NCBI GenBank assembly: GCA_030522415.1 | Contig: CM060124.1 | Span: 25,293,454 to 25,357,453 of the forward strand | Direction: 5' to 3' | Length of the DNA: 64,000 bases | From: Channallabes apus | Taxonomy: Eukaryota; Chordata; Actinopteri; Siluriformes; Clariidae | Part shown: positions 31,710-43,384 of the stretch, one piece after another | How the letters are laid out: every line of letters starts with the position of its first letter | Position numbering within the stretch: position 1 is the stretch's first letter | The notes under the pieces: model-generated | Told to the model about the DNA's origin: nothing | Seen by the model: the letters and a program-made list of their open reading frames with translations, nothing else | Database searches by the model: none | Made by a program: the position numbers and the translations under genes

Positions 31710-31945
31710 CAGTGGATCACAAATAAAAGTGTGGCACAAAGACTTCAAAGGTGGTTGAGAATCTGTTGCAAATGATCCACATTGTGGAAGGCTTGCAACA
31801 AGCAGAACATCTGAGAATATTGAATATGCACGGCCTGTAATCAACGAAGATTGACAACTGACCATGCGAGAACTAGAAGTTGACCTGGGGATCCTAAAAA
31901 CTACTGTGTCTGAGATTTTAAGGATCTTTGAAGGGGACTGAGACA
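31710..31945 (+). pseudogene. Mariner transposase N-terminal fragment
   Basis: The plus strand reads K-V-W-H-K-D-F-K-G-G, then D-P-H-C-G-R-L-A-T-S-R-T, then R-Q-L-T-M-R-E-L-E-V-D-L-G-I-L-K-T-T-V. This is the helix-turn-helix DNA-binding part of mariner transposases. Stops interrupt it and the catalytic domain is absent. It may be a separate insertion from the C-terminal fragment at 26700. Confidence 0.7.
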
Positions 31946-32334
31946 TCAGGGTTCTATGTACAATGTTGCTTGTATCTTGCAAGAATTCAATAAATATCTT
32001 TTTCAATAAATATCTCTATTTTTACATGGTTGGCCAAACAAAATTTACATATATATATATATTATCTGCTTCTCAGTTGATTTATATTAAGTTTAGTAGG
32101 AAAAATAACCACTGTGTATCTGTCAGTTATTGCAGACTAATTTCCCTGACTGCACAGTGTTTAGTTCAGTACTGGGTTTTGGCAGTGGCACTAGTGTATA
32201 TGGTGCGCTGGGTAAACTCCCATTCAGTGCCATGAAAATAAATAAATAAATAAACTTTTGCCTTAACTTTGCAAAGGTTATGACATGAATCACTGGATAT
32301 GAATTATATAAAACCTGTGCCAAGTAGTAGTGCG
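31946..32334. other. AT-rich unique stretch
   Basis: No recognised feature. Short AAAT run at 32240-32254. Confidence 0.45.
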
Positions 32335-32400
32335 GACTGGATTTTCCGCTGTGGCGACCCCTTGTCGGGAACAGCTAAAAGACCAACAACAACAACAAGA
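32335..32400 (+). mobile_element. SINE 3' tail fragment with AAC repeats
   Basis: CCGCTGTGGCGACCCCTTGT, then GGGAACAGCTAAAAGA and an (AAC)n tail. CGCTGTGGCGACCCC is the tail motif of fish SINEs related to zebrafish DANA. Head and body are missing. Confidence 0.6.
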
Positions 32401-32572
32401 TATATAAGCTAAACAAACCTACTCACCTATTTTACCAAGTGCATAATATTAACAGCTGCATACATTTATCTTTTGCTCATTTCTCCTTTTATCTAAACTG
32501 TGACCCTAATGGATTTAACCTTATTTCTCAGTTATTTATTAATTCATTCTCATTTCTTTAAAAAATTAATAA

Positions 32573-32577
<5 letters not shown>

Positions 32578-32666
<89 letters not shown>
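32578..32666. repeat. CT then AT microsatellite
   Basis: (CT)n at 32578-32604 followed by a long (AT)n. Confidence 0.95.
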
Positions 32667-32669
<3 letters not shown>

Positions 32670-33234
32670 CACAAATACATAATTATTATTCTTAAGGATT
32701 TTGCACAAAACAAAAGAATGAACTATGCCTAGAGTATTTATTAAGTGTGATGAATGATCCGTTGTTTATTCTGTAGCATTCAGTACTCTGAGGATTTTAC
32801 TATTTGCATTGCTATACAAAGTTGTGCTTTTTTTTCCTGCTCTCCCCACGGTCGACCTGAGTTGATGTCCACTAGCTCCTCCTTCCCCATCTCATATTTG
32901 TGAGTGAGAGAGCTTCCAAGCCAGGCCTTTGCCTCGTTCATGAACTAGAATCAGGGCAATAACGAGGTTAATTAATTCACACGGTGACATGAAAAAATGC
33001 GACAACCAAGATACTGTCCTCGGGCTTTGAGTTACAAGCAATGAGAAGTAGATTCCCTGTTCTCTGTTTTGGTAGTGAACATGACAGACAGGGTGAAGGA
33101 AAGGAAAGGTGTCATTCTGTACACTGACTATATGCTGCTATCTCATACAAATCACCCGGCCTTAGTAGTATAACCTGTAATATTTCTCTCCCATAGACTT
33201 TACCTAACTGATTTTCGAAAATATGGAACAATGG
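32667..33234. other. Unique stretch
   Basis: No recognised repeat. A little GC-richer at 32840-33120. Confidence 0.4.
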
Positions 33235-33615
33235 ATGGTTGGCAATGCTAATCACAAACTAGCATTATAATATAAATGCAAACCACAAGCTTGAATTATG
33301 GAAGCTAAAATAACTGCAACCTAACATTATAGTTAAAATGCGAAACACAAACTTGAATTATAGTAGATAGACTAACCACCAATTGGCCATATTGTAGCAA
33401 AGCTAACCACCAACATTAGTATTTAAGAAGATAACCACAAACTAGCATTTAATAAAATTTAGCATCATAGTGAACCTGATAACTATGAACTAACATCATA
33501 GGAAACATGCTATAACCACTAACTGCTATGACAAACTAACATTTAGGAAAACATGCTAAGCAAAAACTAGCATTACAGTAAACATGCTAACCACAGACTA
33601 GCATTCCTGCTATTT
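33235..33615 (+). repeat. ~31-bp repeat array, third and largest block
   Basis: About 11 units beginning GCTAA(C/T)CACAAACTAGCAT and ending TAGTAAACAT, with point changes and small indels. Confidence 0.8.
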
Positions 33616-33866
33616 TCCCCTCCATGTATATTACTATTAACATTACTATTGACCATACATTAAATTATGTTCCGGTTAAATAAAAAGCTACACCAAGAGG
33701 AATTGCCAACAAGGACATATTTGTGCTAGCATTGTTGCAACTACCACCTCTGTCATTTCTTAGTCTTAGCCCTATATAATATTTGCAGGTAAAATGATAA
33801 TATATTATTTAAATAGATGTAGTTCATCTCAATTAGCTTATTATTAAAATGAATACATATTATTAT
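33616..33866. other. AT-rich stretch ending in a SINE TSD
   Basis: Unique. The last 12 bases (33855-33866, ACATATTATTAT) are the left TSD of the next element. Confidence 0.6.
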
Positions 33867-34235
33867 GGGGCGGCGCGGTGGTGTAGTGGCCTTGCACCTC
33901 CAGTGTCTGGGTTTGATTCCCCCGACCAGGCTCGATTCCCGGCCCGTGTGCATGGAGTTTGCATGTTCTCCCTGTGCTTGGTGGGTTTCCTCCGGGTACT
34001 CCGGTTTCCTCCCACAGTCCAAAGATATGCAGGTTAGGCTAATTGGCGTTCCTAAATTGACCATAGTGTGTGAATGGGTGTGTGAGTGTGTGTACTGTAT
34101 GTGTGTGTGCCCTGCGATGGATTGGCACGCTGTCCAGGGTGTACCCCGCCTAGTGCCCGAAGTCTCCTGGGATACGCTCCAGGTCCCCTGCGACCCTGAA
34201 CACAGGATTAAGCGGTATAGAGAATGAATGAATGA
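33867..34235 (+). mobile_element. Full-length DANA-like SINE with 12-bp TSD
   Basis: Starts GGGGCGGCGCGGTGGTGTAG, with the core GGTTTCCTCCGGGTACTCCG, CCAAAGATATGCAGGTTAGG, the GT spacer, CCCTGCGATGGATTGGCAC, AGGATTAAGCGGTATAGAG, and a TGAA tail. ACATATTATTAT flanks exactly at 33855-33866 and 34236-34247. A useful reference copy for the family in this window. Confidence 0.93.
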
Positions 34236-34362
34236 ACATATTATTATTACTAAGCACTATGTCAAGCCAGAGAAGTAAAAAGACAGGTTAGGAGCTGATG
34301 AATTAAATGAAAGCTCCCCCATTGATAACAGTATGACTGATTTTCTCAGGTTTTCTTACAAA

Positions 34363-34488
34363 TAAATAAATAAATAAATAAATAAATATCACACGCTGTC
34401 CAGGGTGTACCCTGCCTCGTGCCCCACGGCCCTAAACACAGGATAAAGCGGTATAGAAGATGAATGAATAAATATTCACTGCAGGACA

Positions 34489-34521
<33 letters not shown>
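34363..34521 (+). mobile_element. Short SINE 3' fragment between AAAT and AAT arrays
   Basis: (AAAT)n to 34388, then the SINE piece CACGCTGTCCAGGGTGTACC to GCGGTATAGAAGATGAATGA (34391-34467), then (AAT)n at 34486-34521. AATAAATATCAC on the left and AATAAATATTCAC on the right may be a decayed TSD. Confidence 0.7.
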
Positions 34522-34740
34522 TAAAGTCAATTAAATTGCACAGGTGTCATATTTTTAATAAGACAAGATGAGAAAAGGTGAGGCTAGGGCTGAAAAAGAC
34601 TGGTCTAATATACTGTACAGTGAATTACAGCAGCTATTTCTTATGTAACACACACCACAAAAAAAAACCCACATCTCATACCTAGCAGGAGGTCCAGACA
34701 TGGAAAACCTTACAATAGGCAAATGAATAAATAAACAACA

Positions 34741-34798
<58 letters not shown>

Positions 34799-35019
34799 TA
34801 CACACACACACAAGTTCTGTTTGCTTTTCAATCATGTAATAAATTATGCAAGCTGCACCAAAACAGGGTTGTCTTGCTATACTGCGAGTTAATGTTCACC
34901 CTGGTGCAGTAGCATGACTTTACAATAGCTTAGTAGACAGCTTAGGATCTGAGCAAGACCTGTGTGTGCGGACAAACCCAAGCCATATTTTGGGTGGGGT
35001 TCATATGTACTGTATAATC
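34522..35019. other. Unique stretch with CT and CA arrays
   Basis: (CT)n then (CA)n at 34742-34812. No other feature. Confidence 0.5.
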
Positions 35020-36310
35020 ACGTCCAGTGAGGGACGGTGGGGTTAAACCAGATCCAGATCGGATGTGTTTCTGATCAGTGGGTAGGGTCGTATCTGATTT
35101 AAATAAGTGAGTGGAGTCATACCTGATTTAGTTGAATGAGTGGACTCAGATCTGATGTAGTAGGTGGAGCCAGCACTAATTGAGATCAATAGGTTGAGTC
35201 AGTATTATTAAGAGTAATAGGCGGAGTTAGACCTGATTTATTTCAGAGGGTGGAGTCTGACCTGGATTAGTTTAATTGGAGGAGGTTCACCTTGTGTAGA
35301 TTAGTGGATGAAGGTCGAAACAGTGGGTGGAGTCAGACATGATATTCAATTCAATTCAATTCAATTTTATTTATATAGCGCTTTTAACAATGGTCATTGT
35401 CTCAAAGCAGCTTCACAAAAATTTAAGAAATTTAACAAAAAAAAAAAAAAAAAAAATTTATATATATATATATAGAATAATTATTTATTTCGTCTGGTTT
35501 AGTTGAGATATATAATTGGGTATCATCAGCATAACAATGGAAACTAATCCCATGTCTTCTAATGATGTTACCCAAGGGAAGCATGTATATTGAGAACAAC
35601 AGAGGTCCTAAAACTGACTCTTGTGGGACCCCATATTTCACTGGCATTATACCAGACGGTTCTCCATTTAGATCTACAAAATGGTAGCGATCAGACAGGT
35701 AAGATCTAAACCATTTTAGTGCCTGTCCCTGAATGCCTATATAATTTTGTAAGCGATCTATGAGAATATTATGATCTATAGTGTCGATAAAACTGATATA
35801 AATCAGTGTGAGGGGAAGAACATGACTTAGATCAGGAGGTGCAGTCTGACCTGATTTAGTTCACTGGGTGGGGTATGATTTAATTTATTTCAGTATTTGG
35901 GATCAGACCTGAATTAGTTCAGTGGGTGGAGTCAGCAAATATTTAAAACAGTGGGTGGAATCAGACGTAAATTAAAAGGGAGTAGGACCTATATTATTTC
36001 AAGGGGTGGAGTCCCACTTAGTTTCGTTCTGTTAGTAGAATCAGCATTTATTTTGATTATTAATCTATACTCAGGTGTAGTCAGGTCTGATCCAGCAGTG
36101 GTGTGGGTTGGGTTAGACAAGTTGCAGATCAGCTTGTGGAGACAGACCTGATCTAGAACAGTGTAGGAGTGGGATCACTCATTGGCATCAGGCATGATCA
36201 ATATCAGTGGATGGGTTCAGTGATCAAGCAGGAGATGTCATCGGTTGGCGTGGTCAACTTCATCGAGAATCCATGGGTGGAGTCAGACCTGATCCAGTAT
36301 TGTTAGTTAA
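35020..36310 (+). repeat. Degenerate ~36-bp minisatellite split by a LINE
   Basis: Words like CAGTGGGTGGAGTCAGACCT followed by GATTTAGTTCA recur at 30- to 40-bp spacing both before 35344 and after 35805. The unit is old and variable. The LINE insertion (35344-35805) interrupts it, so the array predates the LINE. Confidence 0.75.
35344..35805 (-). pseudogene. LINE with RT palm remnant, inserted in a minisatellite
   Basis: The minus strand reads D-T-I-D-H-N-I-L near 35785, [10 protein letters not shown], then [12 protein letters not shown] and the catalytic Y-A-D-D (about 35533-35522). The usual P-Q-G-S is P-Q-E-S. Coding breaks off at an AT/A-rich stretch (35428-35474) and joins the 3' tail AAGCGCTATATAAATAAAAT with ATTGA repeats ending near 35344. 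Internally deleted and 5'-truncated. Confidence 0.82.
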
Positions 36311-36367
36311 ACTTCTCTTGCCTGTTTCCCATGTCACTTCCTGTTCTTTTTATTTTATTATTATTTT

Positions 36368-37110
36368 TTTAAATTATTATTTATATAGCGCTTTTAACAA
36401 TGGTCATTGTCTCAAAGCAGCTTCACGAAAATGAAAGAAAATTTACAAAAAATGAAAAAAAATTTAGATTGGAATTGGAAGTGTGTATGTGTGAGAAAAA
36501 TGTGTCTAGATTATAATGAGATGAATGAATGATGAATGAAATGTCTCTGATGAGCAAGCCAAGGGTGACGGCGACGGTGGCAAGAAAAAACTCCCTGAGA
36601 TGGCATTAGGAAAAAACCTTGAGAGGAACCAGACTCAACAGGGAACCCATTCTCATCTGGGTGAAACAGATAGAAATGATATAACATCTTGTGTGTTGTG
36701 CAGGTGAAAGTTCAATATGACAGAAATTATTTAAATTGACATGAAGACCAGTTCAGCATAGGGACGAGTCAGTAGGTGCAGAGGGCAGATGAGGTCTGGA
36801 TCACTGGAAGCACAGGAGCAGCATGTGTAGCTCCAACCATCATAAAGCTGAATCCAGCTGGAGCTGGTCCTTCTCTGGATGCCTCAGGAACCTCGCAGGG
36901 TCGGCCTTTGTCTACTGAAGCTGGCAAAATCTCCCGATGCCTCGGGATGGGTAGAGAAATATAGAACAGATGGGGAGAATTAGCGTAGTTGCCATTTGGG
37001 ATAGATGTACTGGAGTATGAGGTTATGGGACGAGTTATGTGTATGCCAGATTATGAGGTTATGGGATGAATTATCTGTATGCCACATTAAAAAGATGCGT
37101 CTTGAGTCTA
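36368..37110 (-). mobile_element. LINE 3' region of the same family
   Basis: AAGCAGCTTCACGAAAATGA and TATATAGCGCTTTTAACAAT (36384-36403) match the 35344 tail. Upstream on minus comes the conserved non-coding part with AACTCCCTGAGATGGCATTA and TTGAGAGGAACCAGACTCAA (plus-strand text, 36588-36630). A tandem duplication of ~36 bp (TATGAGGTTATGGGA) lies at 37015-37086. No RT coding. Confidence 0.65.
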
Positions 37111-38324
37111 CTTTTGTTCTTCATGAATGACTTAATTATGCTCGTCTACATATATAGTACCAGTATATATAATTGAGAACCAATTATTTTATGGACTCTG
37201 TCTTTTTTGCAGTTTAGAGTGACTTTTTCCTTTTGGCTCCACCCTCACACTGTGACTTTGTAACAAGGAACTTGCACTCAGAGTTATGAGATATTTCCTG
37301 TTTAAAGTCTCGAATGTGAATTTCGTGTTTCTGGTTATTTATTTATTTATTTATTTATAGTCTTAAAATAAAATTGTTGTATTGGACTAACATAACATCG
37401 TCATATCTATAAAGAGGTATTTTCTAACCTTTTAGAGTTGTTTGGGTAGAAGGAACTTTTCAAGTGTTCTATCATATAATGTCAAACATGGTTAATACGG
37501 AGGGCATTTCAGAAGCATGTAAACATATAGTATGTGTCTATTAGATACAGGTACGTTTGCGTATCACGTTCCTTTCTTTTAAAAGGAAATGGATCTTTAT
37601 TTCCAGTGTCTGTGTTCATGCCTTTCAGTTAATCACGTTCATTACATGGGTGCTGCGGATCAAATTTTCACAATATCATCTCTTTCATCTGTTCCAGACT
37701 AAAACAATTTGAAAGAAGAATAAACCTCTTTCCACTCAAACTGGCCTTTAAACTCAACAACGCTAAAGGTACTTTCACATTTACGCAGCCGAGATAATAT
37801 CAGATTCATATTACTGTAGATGTTGCCTTTTTAACCTTTTGAGGTTTACTGTTATACATATTATTTATTTATTTATTTATTTATTTATGTAATAAGTTAA
37901 TGTTATGAACTTTTGAAGAATGCAGAATAACAGAACACATGAGTGTTATGAGATTAAAAACTTAATACGTTAATAACTCCTGTTTTAATTATAGGCGTTT
38001 TTGTGTAAAATAAAAATCATCTGCCTGTCATTTTCTTTTATTTTTGCCATCATTTTTGTTTACAAAATTAGGTATTTGCCTAATACTACGACCAACAATG
38101 ATCAGATGATTTTTATTATGGTTTTGCAGAAAAACATACAGAATTAAATGAGTGGATACTAACTTTTGAACAGGATTATATAATCAATTGCTACACGAAG
38201 GCATGTACACTATGTCAGTGCTTTACTAGTGCTTGGATACAATCAAGGTAGAATGATTCACATCAGAGCCACATTCACATTTAGCCACATTCATTTTCAT
38301 CCTTATATTTTTTCTACATTGCGT
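37111..38324. other. AT-rich unique stretch
   Basis: ATTT runs at 37340-37360 and 37861-37889; otherwise no recognised feature. Confidence 0.5.
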
Positions 38325-38545
38325 AGAACGTTTTTTTTTTATGTTTCTTATATTATATATATTAAATATTTTGTTCTATTTTCTACAGCTTCTATAGCTT
38401 AACTTATTCTTATTTTATTCCACTATTTATTTCTTGTTAATTGTTTTTACATTTTTATGGTCACAGGTGGTCGTTTAAGCATTTCACTGCATATCGTACT
38501 GTGTATGTGTAGGTGACAAATAAAATTTGAATTTGAATTGATTTG
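38325..38545 (+). mobile_element. LINE 3' end, plus strand
   Basis: Ends with GCATTTCACTGCATATCGTA, CTGTGTATGTGTAGGTGACA and AATAAAATTTGAATTTGAAT. This is the reverse complement of the ends at 5574 and 10020, so it is a third copy of the same LINE family. Confidence 0.7.
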
Positions 38546-38859
38546 CCTGCCTGCTTTACATCTGAAACACTGGCCACCTAGGGAACCCCTATAATGGCGC
38601 AAATGTGTGGAAATGGCTAGGAGTGAGGTGAGGACTGTACACAGGACATGGTAATAACTCTCAGCTGAGTTCCTCCAATGTGCAAGTAGTGTTGATGAAT
38701 GTTTGTGTCTCTTCCGTGAGTTGGTGACAAGTTATCAGTTGATTTTCAAGGATCAGGTGTTCTTTTTGCTAAATGTTTACAGGAATGCCTGCTGGGGCTC
38801 CAAGTTACTGTACATCAGACATTAACATTATTTATAGACCTACAGCCTTCTTTAAAGTA

Positions 38860-39235
38860 TTTCCAAGAATTTGTCCAAGAAGGAGCATGTTGGAGTGCTG
38901 CATTAGACGCCTTGGCCTCCACAATGAGATGGACTGGAGAGTGAATGCAAAAAATCTACCAAGTACGCAAACCCTCTGGGAACTCCTTCAAGATGGTTGG
39001 AAAACCATAAAGAGTGTGCAAAGATGGCATCAAAGCTAAATGCAGCTAGTTAGAACAATTGAAAATATTAAACATATTCATAAAACACATTCTTGTTTAC
39101 TACATAATTCCTTCCATACATTTTCTTTCATAGATTGGATGTCTTCAGTATTAATGTACAATGTTGAAAATTAATGTAAAAAAAAAAACACTGAAGGAGA
39201 AGGTGTGTCCAAACTTTTGACTTTATGTGTGTCAT
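38860..39235 (+). pseudogene. Tc1-like 3' end (GTGTGTCCAAACTTTTGAC family)
   Basis: AGAAGGAGCATGTTGGAGTG, GCCTTGGCCTCCACAATGAG and TCTGGGAACTCCTTCAAGAT are decayed parts of the transposase C-terminus of a widespread fish Tc1. The element ends in GGTGTGTCCAAACTTTTGAC. The 5' half is gone. A piece of the missing 5' part of the same family is at 58395. Confidence 0.72.
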
Positions 39236-39388
39236 TAAACGTTTAAATTGCAGTGTAATTCGTTTTTAATTAATTTATTTTTACACAAGCCTCAAGCACT
39301 TCTTGGCAACATATTTTCAATTAATAATCTCATTTTATATCCTGTCACCTTTGTACTGTACGTGTTCATCTTTTACTGTTTTAATACT
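39236..39388. other. Unique AT-rich stretch
   Basis: No recognised feature. Confidence 0.5.
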
Positions 39389-39797
39389 CACTCACTCATT
39401 GTCATTATCCTGTATAAAGGGTTGTGGGGGGCTGGAGAGTACTCCAGGAGACTTAGGGCGTGTGGTGGGGTACACCATTGATGGGGTGCCAATCCAGTGC
39501 AGGGCACACACAGACACTGCGGAGACCAAGGATGACCAGTGAATATATTTCCATTTTTACAAGTATGATAGGATCTCCGGTCCACATTCACACACTCGTT
39601 CACACAATAGTTAGCCAGTTAGCCTAGCCTGCATGTCTTTGGACTGTGGGAGAAACCCGAGGACCCAGAGGAAACCCACCAAGCACAGGGAGAACATGTA
39701 AACTATATGCACACAGACCCGAGGTGGAATCAAACCTGGACTCTGGAGGTACAAGGCGACAGAGCTAACCACTACTGTACATCACCGGGCCACCACA
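39389..39797 (-). mobile_element. Old DANA-like SINE
   Basis: On plus: AGTACTCCAGGAGACTTAGG, GGTGCCAATCCAGTGCAGGG, an ~60-bp foreign stretch (39530-39590), TAGCCTAGCCTGCATGTCTT, GAGGAAACCCACCAAGCACA and GACTCTGGAGGTACAAGGCG. Confidence 0.75.
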
Positions 39798-40064
39798 GAT
39801 TCACTAGTTTTTGTTGGATACAGTAGGTGATGTTGGATTAAATATTTGAATCAAAACACACCCATGGAATCTAAACCCGGGTTTGTGCATATGCAGTGCG
39901 TGTGTATGTGTGTGTATGTGAAATTTAGTCAGTTTATTGATTGAATTGAATATATTTTAAAACATTAAATGTGTGTTTGGGGGGGGGGGGGGTAATTGCA
40001 TTATTGATGTAATATTACAGAAATCCTTATATTGAGCTGTTATTTTAGCATGCAGCTCAGCACT

Positions 40065-40104
<40 letters not shown>

Positions 40105-41189
40105 ATCCTCCCATCAGAATATCAGAACAAAGCAGCTGGGTGAAATGTGGAGGAAATGTAATAAACAGGGCTGTCCTACAGGGAATAGTTTTTTTGAATT
40201 GTTCACAATTTGTAGAAAATGTAGGTAAATACCAGACAATGGGTAGGAAAGTGTTGTTCAGAAACAATGGGATGCCTGAGGTGAATTTTTTTTTCTGAAA
40301 AAAAAAAAAAAAAGAAAAATAGCTGCAGTGAGGATTATCCATAGTATCCACTGAAATTGCATCAGTAATAGTAACATGGATAGAGGACTATAACCAGGTA
40401 GTGATGTCGTTGTCGATCCACCTATAAAACCCCGTATCAGAAAATGGTTTCTCGCTTCTTTGATGTAAAGGTCTTGTCTCCTCACAATACAGCTGTTAAG
40501 ATCTTGCGGTGCTACACAGCGCTCAGTGTTGTTCTGTTTCCTGCTTTATTTTGCCAATTCCATCTTGGCAGGTATATTAATAATAAGAACTCCAGTATCT
40601 GAAATTCTGCTGAAGGTGTCCTGGATAATTTAGTGGGATTTTATTTATATAACTCAACAGGGTTAGCACTCACTGACTTCACACAGTCTAAATTAGTAAT
40701 TTAAAGCAAAATGACAAGAAAAATGTTGTTAATAGAGGCGAATTCATTAGTGATGAGCTTTGGAGGTATACATTTAAGCCTTGCCAAGTGATGAATGTCA
40801 TTTTGTGTCCTATTTTTACACTGCGCTTACTACTTTAAACAGTGCATACCAAAAGTTTGCCTTGTTAAAATTGCATATCTTATGAAAATAGATAGTTGTT
40901 AAAATTCTGTATATTATTTCTATGGTGAAGATAGTAAAGTAACCAATGAACTGCAAATAAAAACAAACAAAGCAAAAATCAATAAATTAAAGCATGACCT
41001 GGGTGTGAAGTGTGTACACACACCTTTTCTAATATTTCACTACTTCATTAACATAAGGCTCAAAGGTTGCTCAAGGTATGTCAGTTAATGCTCCAGCTGA
41101 ATTAACCCTCTGGCAATGGATTTTTTTTATCTCAAACTCGTCTTTCATTTTAGTGTCTATGAGGTCAAATGATGTACTGCTATAACCCC
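39798..41189. other. Unique stretch with simple repeats
   Basis: G-run at 39979-39992, (CT)n at 40070-40102, T- and A-runs at 40287-40313. The frames at 40032-40485 are not recognisable. Confidence 0.5.
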
Positions 41190-41290
41190 CTCCAGCGAAC
41201 AACATAGCTGAGCAAATTGTGTGAGGGTATCTTCTTATAGAAGGTCACATAATGGCATTAAATCATTTGCTAGTCTAACCCGAAACAAAG
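41190..41290 (+). repeat. Unclassified shared repeat Y, copy 2
   Basis: CCAGCGAACAACATAGCTGA, GGGTATCTTCTTATAGAAGG, TCACATAATGGCATTAAATC and CCCGAAACAAAG align in order with 14855-14960. Confidence 0.5.
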
Positions 41291-41439
41291 ACAAAAAATG
41301 TCTAAAAATTACTATAAAGCAAATTTGCTTGTACTCTACGCTACAAAGATTCTTCTAACTCAGCATCTATTTGTTTGTCAGGTTTTGGCAACTTTTTTTT
41401 CCCCTTGGGCTTTTTTCTTTTCTTGGGGACACCATATCG

Positions 41440-41645
41440 GATCATTTAATCCGCAAGTTATTGGCACAGATTTCACACCAGATGCCCTTTATGCCATAAA
41501 ACCCATTTCGTCAGGCTTAAATCTACATCTCCAGTGGCTAGGTTTGTTATATGGGCATAGGGTTAAGAACGTTGCCAAGGGCTTGAACCCCCGACCCTTA
41601 AATCAGCAATCCAGAACCTCAGCCACCACTTCCCCCTTTCAGTTT
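41440..41645 (-). mobile_element. tRNA-derived SINE-like repeat
   Basis: On minus, the head TGGTGGCTGAGGTTCTGGA and box B-like GGGGTTCAAGCCCTTGG are followed by a body that on plus reads CACACCAGATGCCCTTTATG. This matches the general form of a common fish SINE. Strongly diverged. Confidence 0.5.
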
Positions 41646-41649
41646 AATT

Positions 41650-42795
41650 CTACTTTTTCTTTACAAAAATGCTCGAGTTCCAGCAAATTGTAAGGGAATC
41701 TCCTGTGGATGTCCAATCGATTCCACAATATGAGTTTTTGATAGGATTTAGATCTGGGCTTTGACCGTGTCGTTCCAAAATTTTTATCTTCCTTAGAAGC
41801 CATTCCTTTGTTGCCTTGGGTTCGGCTTTGGGTCATTGGAAGGTCTGTGCTGGAAGGTTCAAATCTTCATCCATCAAACAGAGTCTTACACCAGCATGCT
41901 TCTCAAAGGTATGAAATTCTTTGGTTGACAATCATTTGTTTTTATTACTTTTTTAGATCTAGCCACCCAGATTATATATAATCTAGCCCATGGATGATAA
42001 GAATGTAAGCGCTTGTCACAAGCAGTGATTAACTATTATATGCCAGATCATACTGTAACTCTATTACTGTTGGTCTCTTCACAGCCTGACTGATAACTTT
42101 TGTGCTTGTCCTTTCATCAACTCAGAAGGGACATCCCGTAGATAATGTCACCGTGGTGCTTCATTTACTCCACCTGTCCATAGCAGCCTTCAAAAATGTT
42201 TCATGAAAAACTTTCCCTTCTCCTGATTGATAACTTTCCAGATAAGTTCTTACACAGCACTGTCGCCTTGCACCTCCAGGGTCTGGGTTCGATTCACCGG
42301 CCAGGCTTGATTCCCGTCTCTGTGTGCATGGAGTTTGCATGTTCTCCCTGTGCTTGGTGGGTTTCCTCCGGGTACTCCGGTTTCCTCCCACAGTCCAAAG
42401 ATATGCAGGTTAGGCTAATTGGTGTTCCCAAATTGACCGTAGTGTGTGAATGTGCATATGTGTGTGTGCCCTGCGATGGATTGGCACCCTGTCCAGGGTG
42501 TACCCTGCCTTGTGCCCTAAGCCTCCTGGGATAGGCTCCAGGTCCCCCGCGACCCTGAACACAGGATTAAGCGGTATAGAAAATGAATGAATGAATAAGT
42601 TCTTACACATGCTTTGTAAGCTATTTTATGATCAATGCTTCATTACTCAGGTGAAACCCAAATTACAGTATATTGAAATTCGTATAAAAACAACAAACCT
42701 TTTATTTGAAGCTAATCAGAAACATGTTAATGCTAAGCGTACGGAGATGACTTTTGAAAATGTGTTTAATATAGATACATGGATATATAAATCAT
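41650..42795 (-). pseudogene. Tc1-like remnant carrying a SINE
   Basis: The plus-strand text CTTGTCCTTTCATCAACTCA, GGACATCCCGTAGATAATGT and CCCTTCTCCTGATTGATAAC matches the reverse complement of the N-terminal transposase region of another fish Tc1 family. After the SINE (42257-42594) the match resumes with TGCTTTGTAAGC and CTAATCAGAAACATG. The frame is destroyed and TIRs are not clear. Confidence 0.55.
42257..42594 (+). mobile_element. DANA-like SINE with 15-bp TSD
   Basis: Slightly 5'-truncated, starting at GCACTGTCGCCTTGCACCTC. Core, spacer, GGATTAAGCGGTATAGAAAA and TGAA tail are intact. ATAAGTTCTTACACA flanks exactly at 42242-42256 and 42595-42609. It splits a Tc1 remnant. Confidence 0.93.
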
Positions 42796-43384
42796 GCAAA
42801 TTTTTAATCAGTGCTGGTTTACGCTTATTCTGATTCGCAGAAACACTATAAATACATCGTTTCCCGAAGCAGAGAAAACAAAATTACTTTCTATTTGTTA
42901 TTAGGATTTTTACCCATGAGGTCTCTGAATGTGTTCTGTTGACAAAAAGCTTCATTCCTCCAGGAAACAATTAACATGAAAGAAGTACGTATGCACTTTA
43001 TAAGGCAGTTAAGAAATATTGAGGAATAAAAAGATTTCCGTTTCACTCTCCAGCCAGGTCGGATCTATGCAGTTGTTACTAGTGACAGGAAGACTGATTC
43101 AGTTTACAGAGTCAATAGTTTTAAACTGAATCAAATATTTGGCTGTTTCACCTGAGGAAACATAAAACCTCAGCTTATCTACTGCCAGGTTCTTTTGTTT
43201 TCAGTTCCTTTAGTCTGGGGATCAAAAGCTAATTTTACTCTAATATCACATCAGTTGTACAATACAATGTGATTTTCTTTGTGTACAAGATAATTATGTT
43301 CAGAGTAAACGTTTCAGTATGATCTATATTTGGCTGGATGTTTTCTTTTGATTCTTTTAATCACCTTGTGTGAAGATTAAGAGT
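42796..43384. other. Unique stretch
   Basis: No recognised feature. Confidence 0.45.

Noticed and set aside
33849..34227. Frames encoding a recurring product in several places (also 26364, 29702, 42196, 60214)
   Set aside because: All are translations of the same SINE core, so the apparent protein family is an artefact.
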